Shown piece by piece: positions 1-13,741 of a stretch of 64,000 bases of DNA (position 1 is the stretch's first letter; every line of letters starts with the position of its first letter). The position numbers and the translations under genes are program-made. The notes under the pieces were generated by a model. It had not been told where the DNA came from. It searched no databases and worked only from the letters and a program-made list of their open reading frames with translations. This DNA is from Eudromia elegans. Lineage: Eukaryota > Chordata > Aves > Tinamiformes > Tinamidae. Location of the stretch: NCBI GenBank assembly GCA_003342815.1, contig PTEX01000192.1, positions 562,825 to 626,824 of the forward strand. The letters run 5' to 3'.

Positions 1-120
1 TCTCCTGTTTGCAGTTGCGGGTTTATCTAGGGCTTTTTTTTTTTTTTTTTTTTTTTTTTCTGCATACGAGATGGTAGCGTGACTGGAGGACAGTTGTTTG
101 CCAATTAGCCCTTTCCCGGA
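1..120. repeat. Left-edge segment with a 26-base poly-T tract
   Basis: A run of 26 T lies at 34-59 and is followed by about 60 bases of unique sequence before an assembly gap. No coding signal is visible. A long homopolymer next to a gap often marks a poorly assembled spot, so its exact length is uncertain. Confidence 0.8.
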
Positions 121-149
121 NNNNNNNNNNNNNNNNNNNNNNNNNNNNN
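121..149. other. Assembly gap (29 N)
   Basis: Twenty-nine consecutive N. The true length and content are unknown. Confidence 0.99.
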
Positions 150-3100
150 TCTCAGGGCAAATAGTAGATAAAGTTTTCATGTAGGAAATTACACTGCTGT
201 ACATGCCTTGGTGGTAGTGCTGAGCAGAGACTGTCCTCAGTTTATGCAGCCAGGTCTTGTGGACGGCTACATCTTCCAAACAGAGCTTTTCTGACATATC
301 ACTAACATCATTAAGGCTGTGCTGGTTGATGGTGATGGCATTCCCAGAATCTTGCAATTGATCTTTTCAAGATTATCATGTAACAGCTGCATGCTGCGAT
401 GCTCTTAATTTTCATGAAAGGTTTCAGTCAGACAGTTCTTGCCTAGACTGTTCTGCTGCTATTTATCTATCAAAACTGACGGACTACTTTTCAAAATGGG
501 ATGTGTGTGTAAGTGACAAATCTTTCCCTGGTTTCTCTGATAAGTCAGTGTGTATTGTCAATCAGCCAAAATATGAGAGGAATCTGAGTTTTATTTTACA
601 TTTGCTGCCAATCTCTTTGATTCTTATACGTCTGCTTAAGTACAGAAAATGATGTTATAAAAGCCCAGAAAAACTGATTAGCTATATTATGGTTGACTGC
701 TGTCATAGATAACTACTGTAATGCAGCTATAGCATATAAAAAATATCAGTCCAGATTTTAAAAGCCTTTGGTAACTGATTTTGAGAACAACTCCAGACTA
801 ATCTTTGTTCTTGAGTTCCATAGGAAAGAAATAAACACATCTTACCATTTGTAATCTGACAAGCTAGATACTTTCTGGTAAAAAAAAAAATACTTCATGT
901 TGATCTTGATTCACCAAAATTAAGCAGAAACTGCTAATGTCTTAGAGAAGACTCCTATTGGCTTGCAGAGAACTCTTGCAGGAATTATATTAAAGATGGC
1001 AAAACAGGTTAGTTTCTGATGCAAAACACCTTGAAATAGCTAAGAAATCTAAAAAAGGTCATTTTAAGTTGAGCACTGCTGATCAATTCCCATGTGCTGG
1101 CCAAATTTCACCTTTAAATGAGATGAAAGCAGTTTTATAAAATGACCTCCACATAGCTTACACTCTCACATAATTATTTTTATAGGACAAAAAGCTTTTA
1201 TTTGCATGTGCAAACCAGATCCAGAGATTAACTGTCAATTGACACACTATCAGGCTAAGTGTTCTGAAGAACGCAGACTGGTCTAGTATCCCTATAAGGC
1301 TGTTTAAACCTATGCATCAAGCTCTGTCTCCTTGAGAAATTTCAGAGCTCTGGTGAATGCTACAATTTTTTTCCATAATCAGATTTTTTCAGTGAGCTGA
1401 AAACCTTGAGTTTCCTGGGACTGCTAAGAATTAATAAGGAGGTGAATGAACCCTGAGTACCCGATATTGCACAGCAAACTCTCTGCTAGTGCCTGCCCTG
1501 TGACTGTGAGATTATTCTGAACTCATACTTTTTACCTAATAAATACACTCTCAAATAATCAACAGGAAAAAGCTATTACTGCACCATTCCTAAAGACAAT
1601 TGTTTTTGAAAACTGAAAATGAGGACTTTTTTTGCACACTCTCATTGAAACGGATTGTGCAATTCAAGAACGTGCTACTTCATTTCCTTCCAGTTTGTTT
1701 TAGTGCTAACCTCCCCAGAGAGTTTACAAATGGTTATATGAGTGTCAGTTTGGGAAAGCAACAGAATTTCTGGTACCCTAGAGGCAATGAAGATGTCACA
1801 GCAGGTTCGATCATTACTGCTTCAAAAAATGTTACCAACTTTTGATGGATGACATTTCAGAGTGTAGGGTCATATCACTTACTTAATTTGATTTTGAGGA
1901 CAAAGAAAGGTGGACAAGATTTTTGCCTTTTGTTTATTTGTTTGATTAACAAATGCACTTCTAGTAGCATAGCCTAGCTTCCAGCATGTTTATCTTTTTA
2001 TTGTTTAATGATGCATAGACAAAATAGAATTCCTTACAAGCTAGTAGGGGTTTATTTTTCATATGTATCCAGAAGAACGTGGTATCCCTTCAGCAGAGCA
2101 GTGGTGAAGGGGTCAGTTTTATCTGCCACAATTTAAACTCTTAGGTTTAGGAAATTTAATCTATGTTTTATTGACAACACAAGATTGTTGTTACTCAAGT
2201 ATTTTCCCCCAGTATATTGAAAAAAATCCCAAGATCATCGGATTTTTACAAAACTCTTACTTAAGACAATCATTTTGGGGCATTTCTATAAAGGATGAGT
2301 TAAAAACTGAATCAAAGTTATTTGAATCTGGCCTATTGCAAACAATATGCTATTTGATTTTCAATATTTTAAACTTGCTGTTGGAATACTAGAGGTCAGT
2401 TTGATACTAAGATATTGGTGTTCTTACACTTCATGAATAGGGACTTTTTTTGGAGTTTAGGGAGTTTTTAGGGAGTTTGAAATATCAGCTGAAACAGCTG
2501 CATTAAAGTTGAATAAGGTAAACAATGGAACAGCTGAATATAGGACATGACAAAATATGCTAGAGTAAATGTTTTTATACATCGTCTGGATATTCAATAA
2601 AAACAGTAAGGTTCTTTCAGCTCTCATTTGAATATATCTTAATCTTCAAAATCCTGGTCTGTACCTAGATCTTTTGAACTAAGGCTTTTTTCAATAACTC
2701 TAAATGAAGCATAATTGAAATGATATTTAATTTGCTGCTTGCTAACTTCTAAACTGTTTCACTTTGAAGTAAAAAATATTTTCAAAATAATATCTCTGCT
2801 ACAATCTTTATACTGCCTTTAATTTATATTTAGCACAGAAGTACTCATGGCAAACGCTCAGATCCTTGGAAATGCATATTTGTAGAAGTGTGAGACCAAT
2901 CTTTGATGTTACAGGGTGCTCATGTTGAATATATATTAATGCCACCAGCCTCATGTATGGCAAAGCTGAGAATGCTCAGCCATTTGTGAATTGTGAAGCA
3001 TTTTGTGGAGCATTTTTTCAAAGTTAAGCCATGCAGGCAAAATGGAACCACATTTGAACATTATAACTAAGAAACTAAGTCTAAGAGAGTTTTGGGATCT

Positions 3101-4689
3101 AATCCACGACTTAGTATTTCCTTGCCTTTATAGATTTGCACTGTAGAGTTCAGTGGGATACACTGCAAACACAATTTTTACTAAACTGTTATCAATTCAT
3201 GTGGGAAGAAATTAAACTAAGCTTCACAAATAGGATTTGTATTAGAAAGTTCAAAAGTTGCCACAGCCAAAAAACAGTACTAACAGACAAAAAATTGTAT
3301 GTAAAGGTCAAGCTTAAGCATTGTTCTAATATGTGAAATCGCATGCATGATTTGCCCTGTACTTTCCGATCATATTTAATTATGAATACATAAAACATTT
3401 CTGACATCAGCAGTAGTTTGTATTTAGTACCACATATTTATGATACTTCATATGTGTGAAGCTCTAAGTGATTTGGGATTTGACCTCTGTCCCTCTGAAA
3501 GCCCTTGTCACGTTCAGAGTTTCTCAAATTGAAATAATGGTCTTGTGAAAGGTGTAGGTGAATTGGAGAGGGGTATCTTTGAGAGGATCTTCTGGTTCAG
3601 CTTGCTTTCCTTCTGCTATGCTGTTCTGCTTAATATTCAGAACTTATTTGTTTTTGTAGAAATTGAAGAATGAGAGTGACATCCGTCATGATAGAATGAG
3701 GAGGAACCGGGTATTTTCGTGAATATTATTCTAACCAAGGAGAAAGGAGGAATGAGGAAGACGGAGGATCTTCCAAGGAAAACAGAGGGTCCTGAGGGCT
3801 TTCAAATCCATGGCATTCAGTGTTCAGGAAACTGATCATACATGACCTTTCCTGTAGAAGCTATGCCAATGTGGGAAATTCAGGAAGGATCTTCCTTAAG
3901 AGGAAGGACATACAGCAGCTAGGCAGCGTCGAGGGAGTTCTGAGTTCAATCTGGGTACGGATTTTACATTTGCTGTTTTGGTAAAAGTTTCTGTACATGA
4001 AACAGATTGTGTACCTCAGTCTTCAGAGACCTGTATATCTCCTGTCTTTAGGTGAAGAACTTATAAACTAGGTCTACCTTTTCTTTTTCCAGCTGTTTTC
4101 TCAAGAATAGTTGCAATGACATCCGACTCTGCTAGGATGTGCCAGACTGAGCCTTGAAGTACGCAGGCTTCCTCCCACTTGCTCTCTGCATCCTAATGAG
4201 GCGTCTAGTCATTCAAAGCCGACAGCTTCCTGAGCTCAAACAGATTTGTAGAGCCCAAAGAAAAGATATAGGTGTCGAGGGAACTTTGAGATCAAGAGGA
4301 CAGATGCTTAGGGAATGCCATCTGATCAGTCATTCCTATGTATCAGTATTCCTAAACGTTTTGGATATTTGGGACAAGGCTTTTAGTTTTCACTTAAAAT
4401 TTTGTGGTCATGCAATTCTTTGTTTAGCAACCCAGTAAAGGAAGAAGCTGCCTATGAAGAAAGGAATATTTTAGGGAGTAATATATTGTTAAAACTTTTT
4501 TGTTTTTTTCACTAGAATTTTGGTAAGGGTAATTACTTGCAATTCATTAGCAGAGCTGATTTCCCCATCTTCTTCATTCACACTAGACAGAGCTGTTAAG
4601 ACATTACAGAGTGGCTTCAGTACACAAACATCTTTCTAATAAATTTTGGTCTTATTTCAGATATTGCCACTGTGCTGGAACTGCTCTTG
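150..4689. other. Intergenic sequence, no gene seen
   Basis: AT-rich sequence. The reading frames are short (under 100 codons), lack domain-like composition and have no splice-site context I would trust. I recognise no repeat family here. It belongs to the desert upstream of ADARB2. Confidence 0.7.
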
Positions 4690-4870
4690 TGAGGATTTGT
4701 AATGAGTATCTGTTGCTTCAAGCTAACTGAGAAGCTCCTTCTTTCATTGTCTTGATTTATCAGCGGCCTTGATACCATTGACCATGGGGTCCTATCACAC
4801 TGCCTTCAGCACCTCATGGGCTTTTCAGGCTCCTTGCTGGCCTGTTTCACATCTTATTTAATGGAGCACC
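4690..4870 (+). mobile_element. L2-clade LINE reverse-transcriptase fossil
   Basis: The plus strand gives, across two frames, a match to the core of non-LTR reverse transcriptases. An NEYLLLQAN-like stretch comes first, then FIVL and DLSAA, then DTIDHGVLSHCLQHL (4771-4815) and a GFSG...LLACFTSYL block. In known families the L2 clade reads LLDLSAAFDTVDH...SYL at this site, whereas avian CR1 reads more like FSKAFDTVSH. L2 is therefore preferred. The piece is broken: it has an in-frame stop just before the APSF block (about 4728-4730) and a small deletion between SAA and DTIDH (about 4769). That fits an old dead copy. No 5' or 3' end of the element is recognisable. A Jockey- or L3-like origin cannot be excluded. 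Confidence 0.75.
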
Positions 4871-5384
4871 ATCTCTACGATCATATATTGCAGTTCTCTT
4901 GTCATACTGGTGCCTAAAGCTGTGTTGTGCAATTGGATTTTGATGGTGCAATTTGCCGTGACAGCACTGCAGTATAGTAAAATTCTCACTTTTGTCTGTT
5001 TTTTTTTAAAATATAATATACACACCAGGTGTTCAGAGGTGATAATCATTTGAGAGATTATGCAGTTGTTTGTTTATGGATCTGTATGATAATGTGATCG
5101 CTAACAGCACTTGGCACTTGCATGTAACTGACAGGTTCTGAGACCATATTGTGTTAAACTTGCATTTTTTTCTGTCAAGGAAAAGCTATTTTAGAACAGG
5201 CGAAAAGGATAGATTTTATTTCTAAACTCATTCTTTACTTCTAATTACCATGTGTTCAAAGGAAGGTGTTCTTCCTATAACGTGCCATGTCTACTGCACA
5301 CAGCCTTTTTACCATCTCTGTCATTTACTGATGTTAAGCCAGTAACTTTGCTTATGAACTTGGGTATCAGAAGGGTAAATGTGG

Positions 5385-5410
5385 AAAAAAAAAAAAAAAA
5401 AAAAAAAAAA
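5385..5410. repeat. Poly-A tract, 26 A
   Basis: Uninterrupted run of 26 A. No retroposed body or target-site duplication is evident around it, so it is recorded only as a homopolymer. Confidence 0.9.
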
Positions 5411-8400
5411 GAGTAAAAGCTTTCTATTCACCTGTGCTTATTTCATCTGCAGACCTTAGAGGCCATTCCATCTGTTCTGGATCCCCTGCCACTCATCCGT
5501 GCCTCAGCTCTGGGTCACAGATCACTTAGGCTGCTTAACTGCTAGCATTTTTGTGCCACAGTTCAGCCCCTGCTCACCACTGCTGGAGAGATATGGGGCA
5601 CCACGAAGAAAAGAGCACGTACAATAAAAAAACATTAGGCTCCAACGAGACCAGGGCCAGGCACAGTGTAGACCCAGGTGGCCAGCACTAGTTGGACTCA
5701 AGACCACACAATGGGTACGACTTGTTTTATTCAGTTTAGACAGGGATCTTCATCTGACAGGAGCAAAAGCCTGAGGTGAGGACTGGTAGCTGGTAACAGG
5801 GCTTAAGTTAATTGGGGATGAAGAATGGGAGACTTGGTAGTGTGAAGCTACCGTATTTCCAGAGGCCAGATAGATTTGGGTATCTTTCAGAAAAGTACAT
5901 AGGGACATGGGGAAAGAATGATTGCTGCAGTGCACGTGTGTAACACTAGCTGCCTGGTTTGGTTTTCTCTGAGCTGAGATTAAAAGGAAAAAAATATATA
6001 GAATAAACAACATCTACCAAATTTTGCTGAATTGACTCTCATATTCTGGTAGGCAGTTTTGACCTTGGAGCCCAGCATGTGGGACCTGAATTTCAGTTGG
6101 GCTGAGCAGCTGTGCTGCAACTCCGCTGCAAATTAGATGAGATTTTAGCTTTTGTGGGATCCTTATGATCACAGTTTGACCTTCAGATTTCTAGGACATT
6201 ATCTGCTTCACTCCTTTTCCATATTAGAAATGGATTTACAGGAGAAGATGCAGTGAGATTTGTTAAGGCAGTTAGCTGCAGTGATTTGGTTCAGCCTCAT
6301 CTCTGCTCATCATACTTACTGCTTTCCATTAGTTGAAGTGTAATTTAAAAATGTGGGAAGAAGCCCCCTTTTGAAACGATTCACTACCATCCCTGCAAGT
6401 CCCTCACTTCCAAATGTAGCAGGGAAAAGTAATGTGGAATCCATTCATTAAATGACACATTAAGCAGCCTGAGCCTTTTTTTCTATATTGCCTGCAATAA
6501 AATATATTCAAAGCACTTCATATTTCATTAAAATTATCAGTGAAATGATTTTCATCTAATGTTATTTCTGCTTTTAATAAAAAGCCCCTGCAAAACGAAT
6601 AATGGAACGTTTTTCCTTCCTTTCTTTCTCTTTTTACAATTATGATATTCAAAATATCCCACAAGTGAGGGAATGACCCATAAATTGAGTTATGAAGGTC
6701 ATATTCTATGAAAAGCAGATATTTCCCATATTTCTTTAAAGGCATGTTCAATCCTGTTGGGTATAAGCTATTTTAGTTCACAGTGAATTTTAAAACTGTG
6801 CACTGGGTTTGATACAGGATTGTTTACTGTAGTCCGTACTGACTTTGAAGTGAAAGTTTTCAATGCTTATGTGTACTTGGTCGTTGCTCTTTTTGTGCAC
6901 GCTGTGGCCATATTAAACTTGTAACAATAGGCTTTTCCTAAAATGTCAGGTTTCAAGTAGTTTTGAAGGCTTTTTATAGAAGCCAGAGCTGTGATAATTA
7001 GATTATTTTACTGTGATGCTGTTCATTGTTTGCTGATTAGAAAGAGACTTTGACATCAGAGAAGCGATTAAATTGGAAATGGTCATTTAGGGAAAAAAAA
7101 GACTTAGTAGACAGATTAATTTTGTTTCTTTTGATCTTAAGCTTATTGTAAACATAGATAAACGTCAGCTTTGCTGCAGGTGTCTCAGATGAGTGCCAGA
7201 TACCTTGGAAAGCATGAAAGTAAGAGCACAGCTCACCTAGAAGATACAAAAAAGTGTAAATCCACAGGGTGTGTAGAAATAATTTGTATTTATCAAAATA
7301 AAGATGGCTTTTAGAAATATGTTTAAAATAATTATACAATTGATAAAAATAATAGATTGAGAATGAAACAGTAAAATATGTTTATATTAGAAGGTACATT
7401 GTAAGTTGTTTAATTTTCAGTAAAATAATTTGTAATAATTGAATGTTAGTGTAATAGGAACAGGTCATATCACAGAGAGGAAGTTATGAGAAACTTTGCC
7501 CTGAAGCAGAGCAGTGAGGATTAATATAAATCAATCACATAATAATGTGCTATTTTTTAACGGCTTTTATATGAGCTTTAATTATAAGCATCCCATCTGC
7601 AGAATTAGGAAAGAATACTGAGATAAAAAGAGAAAAAGTATTTAATTTGGGTCAAGAAATTAGAAAAGAAGCAACAAAGAACAGGCAATTATTTCCAAGC
7701 ACTGTGATTTGGAAAGCCATAGTCATATTCCATCCCAGCTCCTGTGAAAGCAGAGAGAAAATAACGTACAAAACCGAAGCAGTGCAGAGGAATTCATGCA
7801 CTGGAGGAATGCTACAATCAGAGAAATTATTCTGATGGCAACTTTTTTTTTTTTTTTGTATGACTATAAGTTAAATACTGTGTCCTAGGTGATCTTTGCA
7901 AAACTAAAAGGTGATGTTTCTATGCGTTAGGATTTGGAACAGAAAATTTTCAGGAGTGCTGAGGCTGTTAAGTCCCAAGTTTTTTCACCTGGTTCACTCT
8001 GTTTGAATGCTCTTTATCAGGTTTTTTTACAGGCCGCTTTAATTCCTTTCTCTGAGATCAGCCCGCTTAGTTTCTGCACATCCCATCCTGCAGGTGTCCC
8101 CTTAGAGATACCAAGGCCCTGGCCTCATCAGTACCCTGCTGAGACCTTTATCTGTTGCAGGCAGCAAGTTTTCTGATTGGATTAAAGATTGATTATATAC
8201 TAATCACACCATCTAGACAGGCAGACAGGCAGCTTGTGGTCAATGGCATCTTGTAATCAGTGCTGGGATAATAAGATGCATGCAGCTGGGATGGTTGAAC
8301 AGCAGGTTTTGACGCACAACCACCACTGTACTCAGAAAAAGACCATTTACATCTTAGGCATCTTTGAGAAGAAATGGATAGTCAATTTGCCAGCAGGAAC

Positions 8401-8817
8401 ATTAGTTGAAAGTATTTACCAAAGCATTAAGACTGCTGTTCTAATGATGGTGAGTGCCTTCATTTCCAAAAGCTATCTGCAAAGGTCTCCGCAAAGGGTC
8501 CAGAAAAGTAGCTGCAGCCTCCTGACTGCATATTTGTAAAAGCCTCAGAGATGGTAAAATTTACCAGTTTCCAGCCATTTCTACCAAACACTACAACGAA
8601 GTTTCACTTAGATCAAATCAACCTCCACTTTTCAACTCACTGTGGAGTGCAGTCTGCAGAAGTGCACACATGATGTAAACATCACAGCAGAATGTACTGC
8701 CTCTATGGGCCACTTAAACACACACACAGGCATACACATATGAACAAGAAATCTCCAACACATACATCTACACAGAGTAAATGCTCTGCACTGGAAAAAA
8801 TATGTGGGAAAATAACG

Positions 8818-8847
8818 TTTGTTTGTTTGTTTGTTTGTTTGTTTGTT
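8818..8847. repeat. (TTTG)n microsatellite, about 7.5 units
   Basis: Perfect tetranucleotide array of 30 bases. It is likely length-polymorphic. Confidence 0.95.
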
Positions 8848-11800
8848 CCGTTTTAAAGGAGGAGAAGGAAGCGATGAAGCTTCTTGCAGGAATCTAGTTG
8901 CTCTATTTAATACATAGCATCAAGCATATGAGGGGGATTATGTTTTTCAGTCAGTAAACAGTAGTGGAGCATGTGGGCATCTGCATGATGTTGATATTTC
9001 TAGAGATTTTTTTTCTTCCAGTTATGTGTTAAACAAAACCACAGTTCAAATTTTGCATATTTGAAAACACTTGCAAGAACTGTTAGGACTTTTTCCCACT
9101 GGTAAAATAGCCATGTAGTATGCACATATGTAGAAAAAAGTCTGCAATATTATAGTATGGATGTTTGTTACTCCGTGTTTAGAAGTATTATGCAATCACT
9201 GAAGAAACTGCATAAACATAAGTTCAGATAAAAGGCTGTGTGTAGCATCACCAAATACCACTCTAACATAGTGAGATGCCGTGTGTGACAGCATTCTCAC
9301 TTTCAGTGTGGAGTAATAAATCATATTTCAGCATTTCTTTTAACTTATAAACATGTGCAGATAATCTTTATCTGGTACTTTCAATTTGCAAGCTGTAATT
9401 ACAATACCTACAAAAAGACAACAGTGAAGAGAATCTTAATTAAGGATAGTGTCTGCTACTTAGCAGAATTATTTATTTTATAAATATGTATTTTATTTTT
9501 AAAATGGAGTGTTCCTTTGAAAGCTTAAAAATACCAGTAGTGTCCAGAGTTAAGGGATAGTTCATTTTCAGCTTCTCATTTTATAAAAATATTCTAGATT
9601 TCTATTGGAATAGAAAGCTTTTTAAAATTTGACATAAAACTTTAACATTTTAGGCAAATTCAAAGCACCATTCTTTTTTCCTTTTTTAAAAAAAATTTGA
9701 ATTTTGTAATTACTACCCTGTAAATCCTGGAATTTCTACTGAAGTATGAAATGAAGAGTGTTTACTTAAAGTTTACTTACTTTACTCAACAGTTTACTTA
9801 AATGGTGAGCTAAAAATATAGACCTTGGGATTTGACCACAATTTTTGGGACAAACAGGTCTGGTTTAATACAGGAAAATTTTATGCAGTGTACAATAAAG
9901 TAGAAGCACATTAAAAGACTCAGGATTTGAGCTTTTACAGGTAATGATAGGCTAATTATCCTTAGTTTGGAAATATTGGGAAAAAAAACATTCATACTAT
10001 CTAAGACAGAATATTCATTCTATAACATTCCTCTTCATTTTAACATTGAGCAAAGAGCTACAACGTTTATTCCCTTTGCTGTGCAGAATAACTTTTGGAG
10101 TGCACTATGGAGTGGGGTTTTTTTACAAGGTACAAAACATTGCCTGTTTCTACTTAATAGGCTTCCATATTCTTTAATGACTGTGCAATCTTACTGTGTC
10201 ATCTACTACTGTGAGTAAACTGTGACCTGATATTATTAAGTGGAGCTTAGGAAGCTGCTGATTGAATAGTGTAATTACTGAAATTGTACATGCAAAATAG
10301 ATATAATGCCATAATTCTGATACATACCACAATTGCTGGGAGATTTCAGATGACTGATTCATGCTTTCCTCCAAAATTGGAGTTTCTGTAGCCCAAGTAG
10401 CAGAGTGCATAGCCTTTTTATGAGTTACTTAAATGCATGAAGTTTGTCTAGTTACTGGTATGAAATCAGTATGTTGTCTGTGATGATTTTGTGGCTCTCT
10501 TAGTGTCGACCAGGGAAAGGTGCTCGTGAACAAGAGCAGAGGGAAAGCTGCCCATTATGAAAGGCAAAGTTAGCCTCTGTGAAGAAGAGAGGAGGCTACT
10601 GCAAGGAAGAGCATTGCTGTGATTGGGACAAGTGACAAGTCCTTGTGAAAACATGCCTGTGAGGAGCCTATCCATGACAGGAATGGCCTTCTCGAGGGCC
10701 CAGGAAATGGAGGGTGAAGGGGAAGGAGATGCCACAGCAGCAGGAGAAGCTCCTGCACCTAGAGCTTGGCAGTACCCTGGAGCAGAGGTTTACTAAGGAC
10801 AGGCATCTTGCACATGCTCCTCTTTGCTGAATGGCATCGTCACAGAGGAATACTGAGAACTGAGAGATGGGGAATTATGCTTGACTTGATATCTATAGTA
10901 AAGTCAAGTCACTCCTGGTTACTATGCAGGAGTGAATGCATCTAGAAAGGACTTTTGGAAAGGCAAAAGATTGTGATTTTGTTTTCTTTTGTTGTTTTTG
11001 TTTTGCTTTTGCAAACAAGAAAGACTGGCAACAGCTCTGAATTTTGGAGTAATCTCCAGAAAGAAAGGAGGTGTATGTTTTAGAAATGAAAATAAAAGAT
11101 TTGTTTCCCATTTAATACCTTGAAAAGACTGTGTAAGTTCTTACATTTTCTGCTTCTTCTGTTTTATCATCCTCCAACTCCTCAAATGAGCCTTTCTCTT
11201 TTTGTATTGTTCCAGTGCTCGAAGCCCAAATCCTAGCTTGAAACGATGGGAAAAAAAAAAAAAACAAACCACCTCAAATACATCTATTGTTGATTTTATC
11301 AAAGTTCAGTGAAAATCAAAATATATTGTCCTTATTGTCTTAAAATTGAATGTTTTACCTGTAGGCCACAGATCTCATTTGAAATGTCTTTAAAGGGCAC
11401 CAGTTTCAATTCAAATTGTGTAGCAGGGAAAACAAGCTTCAGTTCCGGAGGCCACCTCTGTGTGAGGTTTGGTACGTGAAAGATTTGGCACAAGATTCTA
11501 GCAAGTTTCTGGGATTTGTGTCCAGAAGTAGTGCTCGTAAAATGATGAAGGAATAAATGTATTTAGAAAGAAAACATACATGATTTTTGTGGATGAATGA
11601 GCCCTCTCAAGGTCAGATGGTCCATTCTTGAAGCAGATTTAGCCATGACTGAGACAGAAGAAAGATCTATTGAAATTTGGGTAGTGACCATTGGACAGTG
11701 TACCCTTCAGTAGGTAAAACCAAAGCAAAAGGGAAAGATAGGAGATATTTTGAAATGATATTTTTTTTCTCTCTTCTTTTTTAAGGAAAAAAATCCAGGG

Positions 11801-13423
11801 GTGTCTATATATATGCACATATCTCCACTTTGTACATACCAAGTTTTAAGCATCGCATTGGGCATTTTCAAAATGCATCATGAAAGTGTATAAAACATTT
11901 TCACTAAAATCTTATCTCTTGGGACAGAAACATCTCTGATGAAAATCAGCATGAAATTCCTTTACACAGGAAAAGTACTGACTTAAAGCTTAAATTGTAT
12001 ATTTACCCTCATTTAGTTACATACCACTATAACATAGTTCACATTTAGCAGCTTAGCTGAAGTTGAGGGCAAAAGGGAAATTTGGGAGTCAGCATTAGGC
12101 ATGAACATGTAAGATAAAAACTCTATAGCAATGATCATTGCCTCCTAGCATAGCTGAAGGTTAAGGTAAAGGTTGTCAAGGAGAGAAAAGTTTCTCATCA
12201 TTTAATGTTCTGATGATGAAATGGCAAAGTAATAATTTTAGTTGGGATTGTGAAATTGGTACAAAGCAGGCTAGTGAGATGATATAGAAGAATATTTGAA
12301 GAGAATAAAATAGCAGATTCACCACTAAGGGGAGAGCAACAGAGACTTTGAGCTCAGCTGATGGTGAGAGGGGAGCTGTGAGCATGAGCAAAGAACCAGC
12401 AAGGAACAACACTTGAAGCTAGCAAGGCCGGACGCCAACAAGTGCTGAGAAATCATCATCTAAAATGCGCCATGAGATACCAGGATCTGAAAGGAGTGAC
12501 TGTGTGAGTGAAGAGTTTGAGCCAAATTTAAATTGGAGAGAACAGGTTATGGAAATGGAACTTTTACAAAAGAAAAGATAGGAAATTGTAAGAGTTAGGT
12601 GGGGTACGTCTCTGCAGAGATACTCTAAAATCTAAGGCATCTTCTCTGCAGTTTTGAATTTGAGTTGGACATACCAAATAAAATTATAGCAGAAACACTT
12701 CAGTTAAAAGTACAGAGAGTACTCTGTGTTCAGATTTTAATATCTTTGTATAGCTTGGCATACTTCATTAAATGAAAGTGCCTAAACAAATAGAAAGGTA
12801 AGTAGCCTGTAGTTCTATGCGAATCTTTTATTTTTTTCAGTCGTCAATAGCTTGTTTAATCAAACAAATGGCCAGTTTGTCTAACCCAAGATGAATTTAT
12901 AGATGTTTTTAATTCTTGGGAACAAAGTCGAAGGGCTGTCCTAGTATATCTTCAGACAGGATTTAGTTCCTCATATCGTAAATTCAAGAAGTGTAATGTC
13001 ATACAGATTGTTTCCTCTTGAGGTGCTATAGAAAAGAGGATCTAGGAGCTGGAAAACATATTTGCCTCTTAGTTTTTGTTTTTTCTTAAAAAATCTATTT
13101 GCATCCTTTAAGTCTTCACAGAAAAACCTTTTATCTGTATTGGTTTTAAAAATGCCAGAAACAGTGTGCTACAGTGGAGTATGGGGATTACAGAAGTCAA
13201 ATAAATTTTAATTTTAGCCTTCAAACATAATTTACATTAACTTTCTGTGCTTCCATCTATTTCTTGTTTCTTACATATAGCTCTGGGTTTTGTTTAGTAA
13301 ACTTGGCTGTATATTGAAAGCATCTGACATGTTGACTGTCATACTCTCTCAGTGATATGGAGCTGGTAAATCATGAAAGACTTTTCTTGGTTAAAATACT
13401 AAAATGAAATACTAAAATGAACA

Positions 13424-13489
13424 GTTTCATGTTGGATGAAGTCCATTACAACACTAGTTTCATGTTGGATGAAGTCCATTACAACACTA
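13424..13489. repeat. Perfect 33-base tandem duplication
   Basis: The 33 bases at 13424-13456 are repeated exactly at 13457-13489. Just upstream (about 13395-13420) a shorter unit containing AAATACTAAAATG is also repeated twice. The perfect identity suggests a recent local duplication, or an indel polymorphism. Confidence 0.95.
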
Positions 13490-13572
13490 GATAAATGATA
13501 GTGATGAAAAGGTAGTTTACCATTTATTGATAAAACAGAGACAACTTAAGTCAAAAGACTGTGTCTATTTCC

Positions 13573-13741
13573 AGAATGCTCAGTGTTATCATTTTCAGTT
13601 GGAAGTGTGAAAGGATAGGAATTAAGCTCAATAATGAGCTTTTGTTTAAGAAGTACTTGCCTAATGCAGTAGTCTTTTTTCCTTTTGCCTCTGATGTGAT
13701 TATAACAGGAGAATCCATAATAGTCATCAGTAAAGATCTGG
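13573..13741 (+). repeat. Duplicated non-coding element B, copy 1
   Basis: This 169-base block aligns end to end with 15729-15898 in the same orientation. Shared landmarks include TTATCATTTTCA near the start, GAAGTA in the middle and a 3' third ending in ATCTGG. By eye, identity is roughly two thirds overall and higher in the first 40 and last 60 bases. It matches no transposon I know. No coding potential is conserved, because the copies need indels that are not multiples of three. It may be a diverged duplicate of a conserved non-coding element; that reading is inference. Confidence 0.6.

Larger units (their letters stand above)
4871..13423. other. Intergenic sequence with scattered simple repeats
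   Basis: No gene is recognisable. All frames are about 100 codons or shorter and resemble no family I know. The segment holds a 26-base A tract (5385-5410) and a TTTG microsatellite (8818-8847). A GA-rich stretch of unclear origin lies at about 10480-10800 and may be repeat-derived. Confidence 0.65.

Noticed and set aside
5385-5410. Poly-A tract considered as the tail of a processed retrocopy
   Set aside because: Upstream sequence does not read as any coding or structured RNA, and no flanking target-site duplication was seen.
10466-10800. GA-rich stretch with open frames on the minus strand that feels repeat-derived
   Set aside because: Phrases such as CCCTGGAGCAGAGG recall avian repeat sequence, but no continuous match to a family I can name was found. 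Left unassigned.
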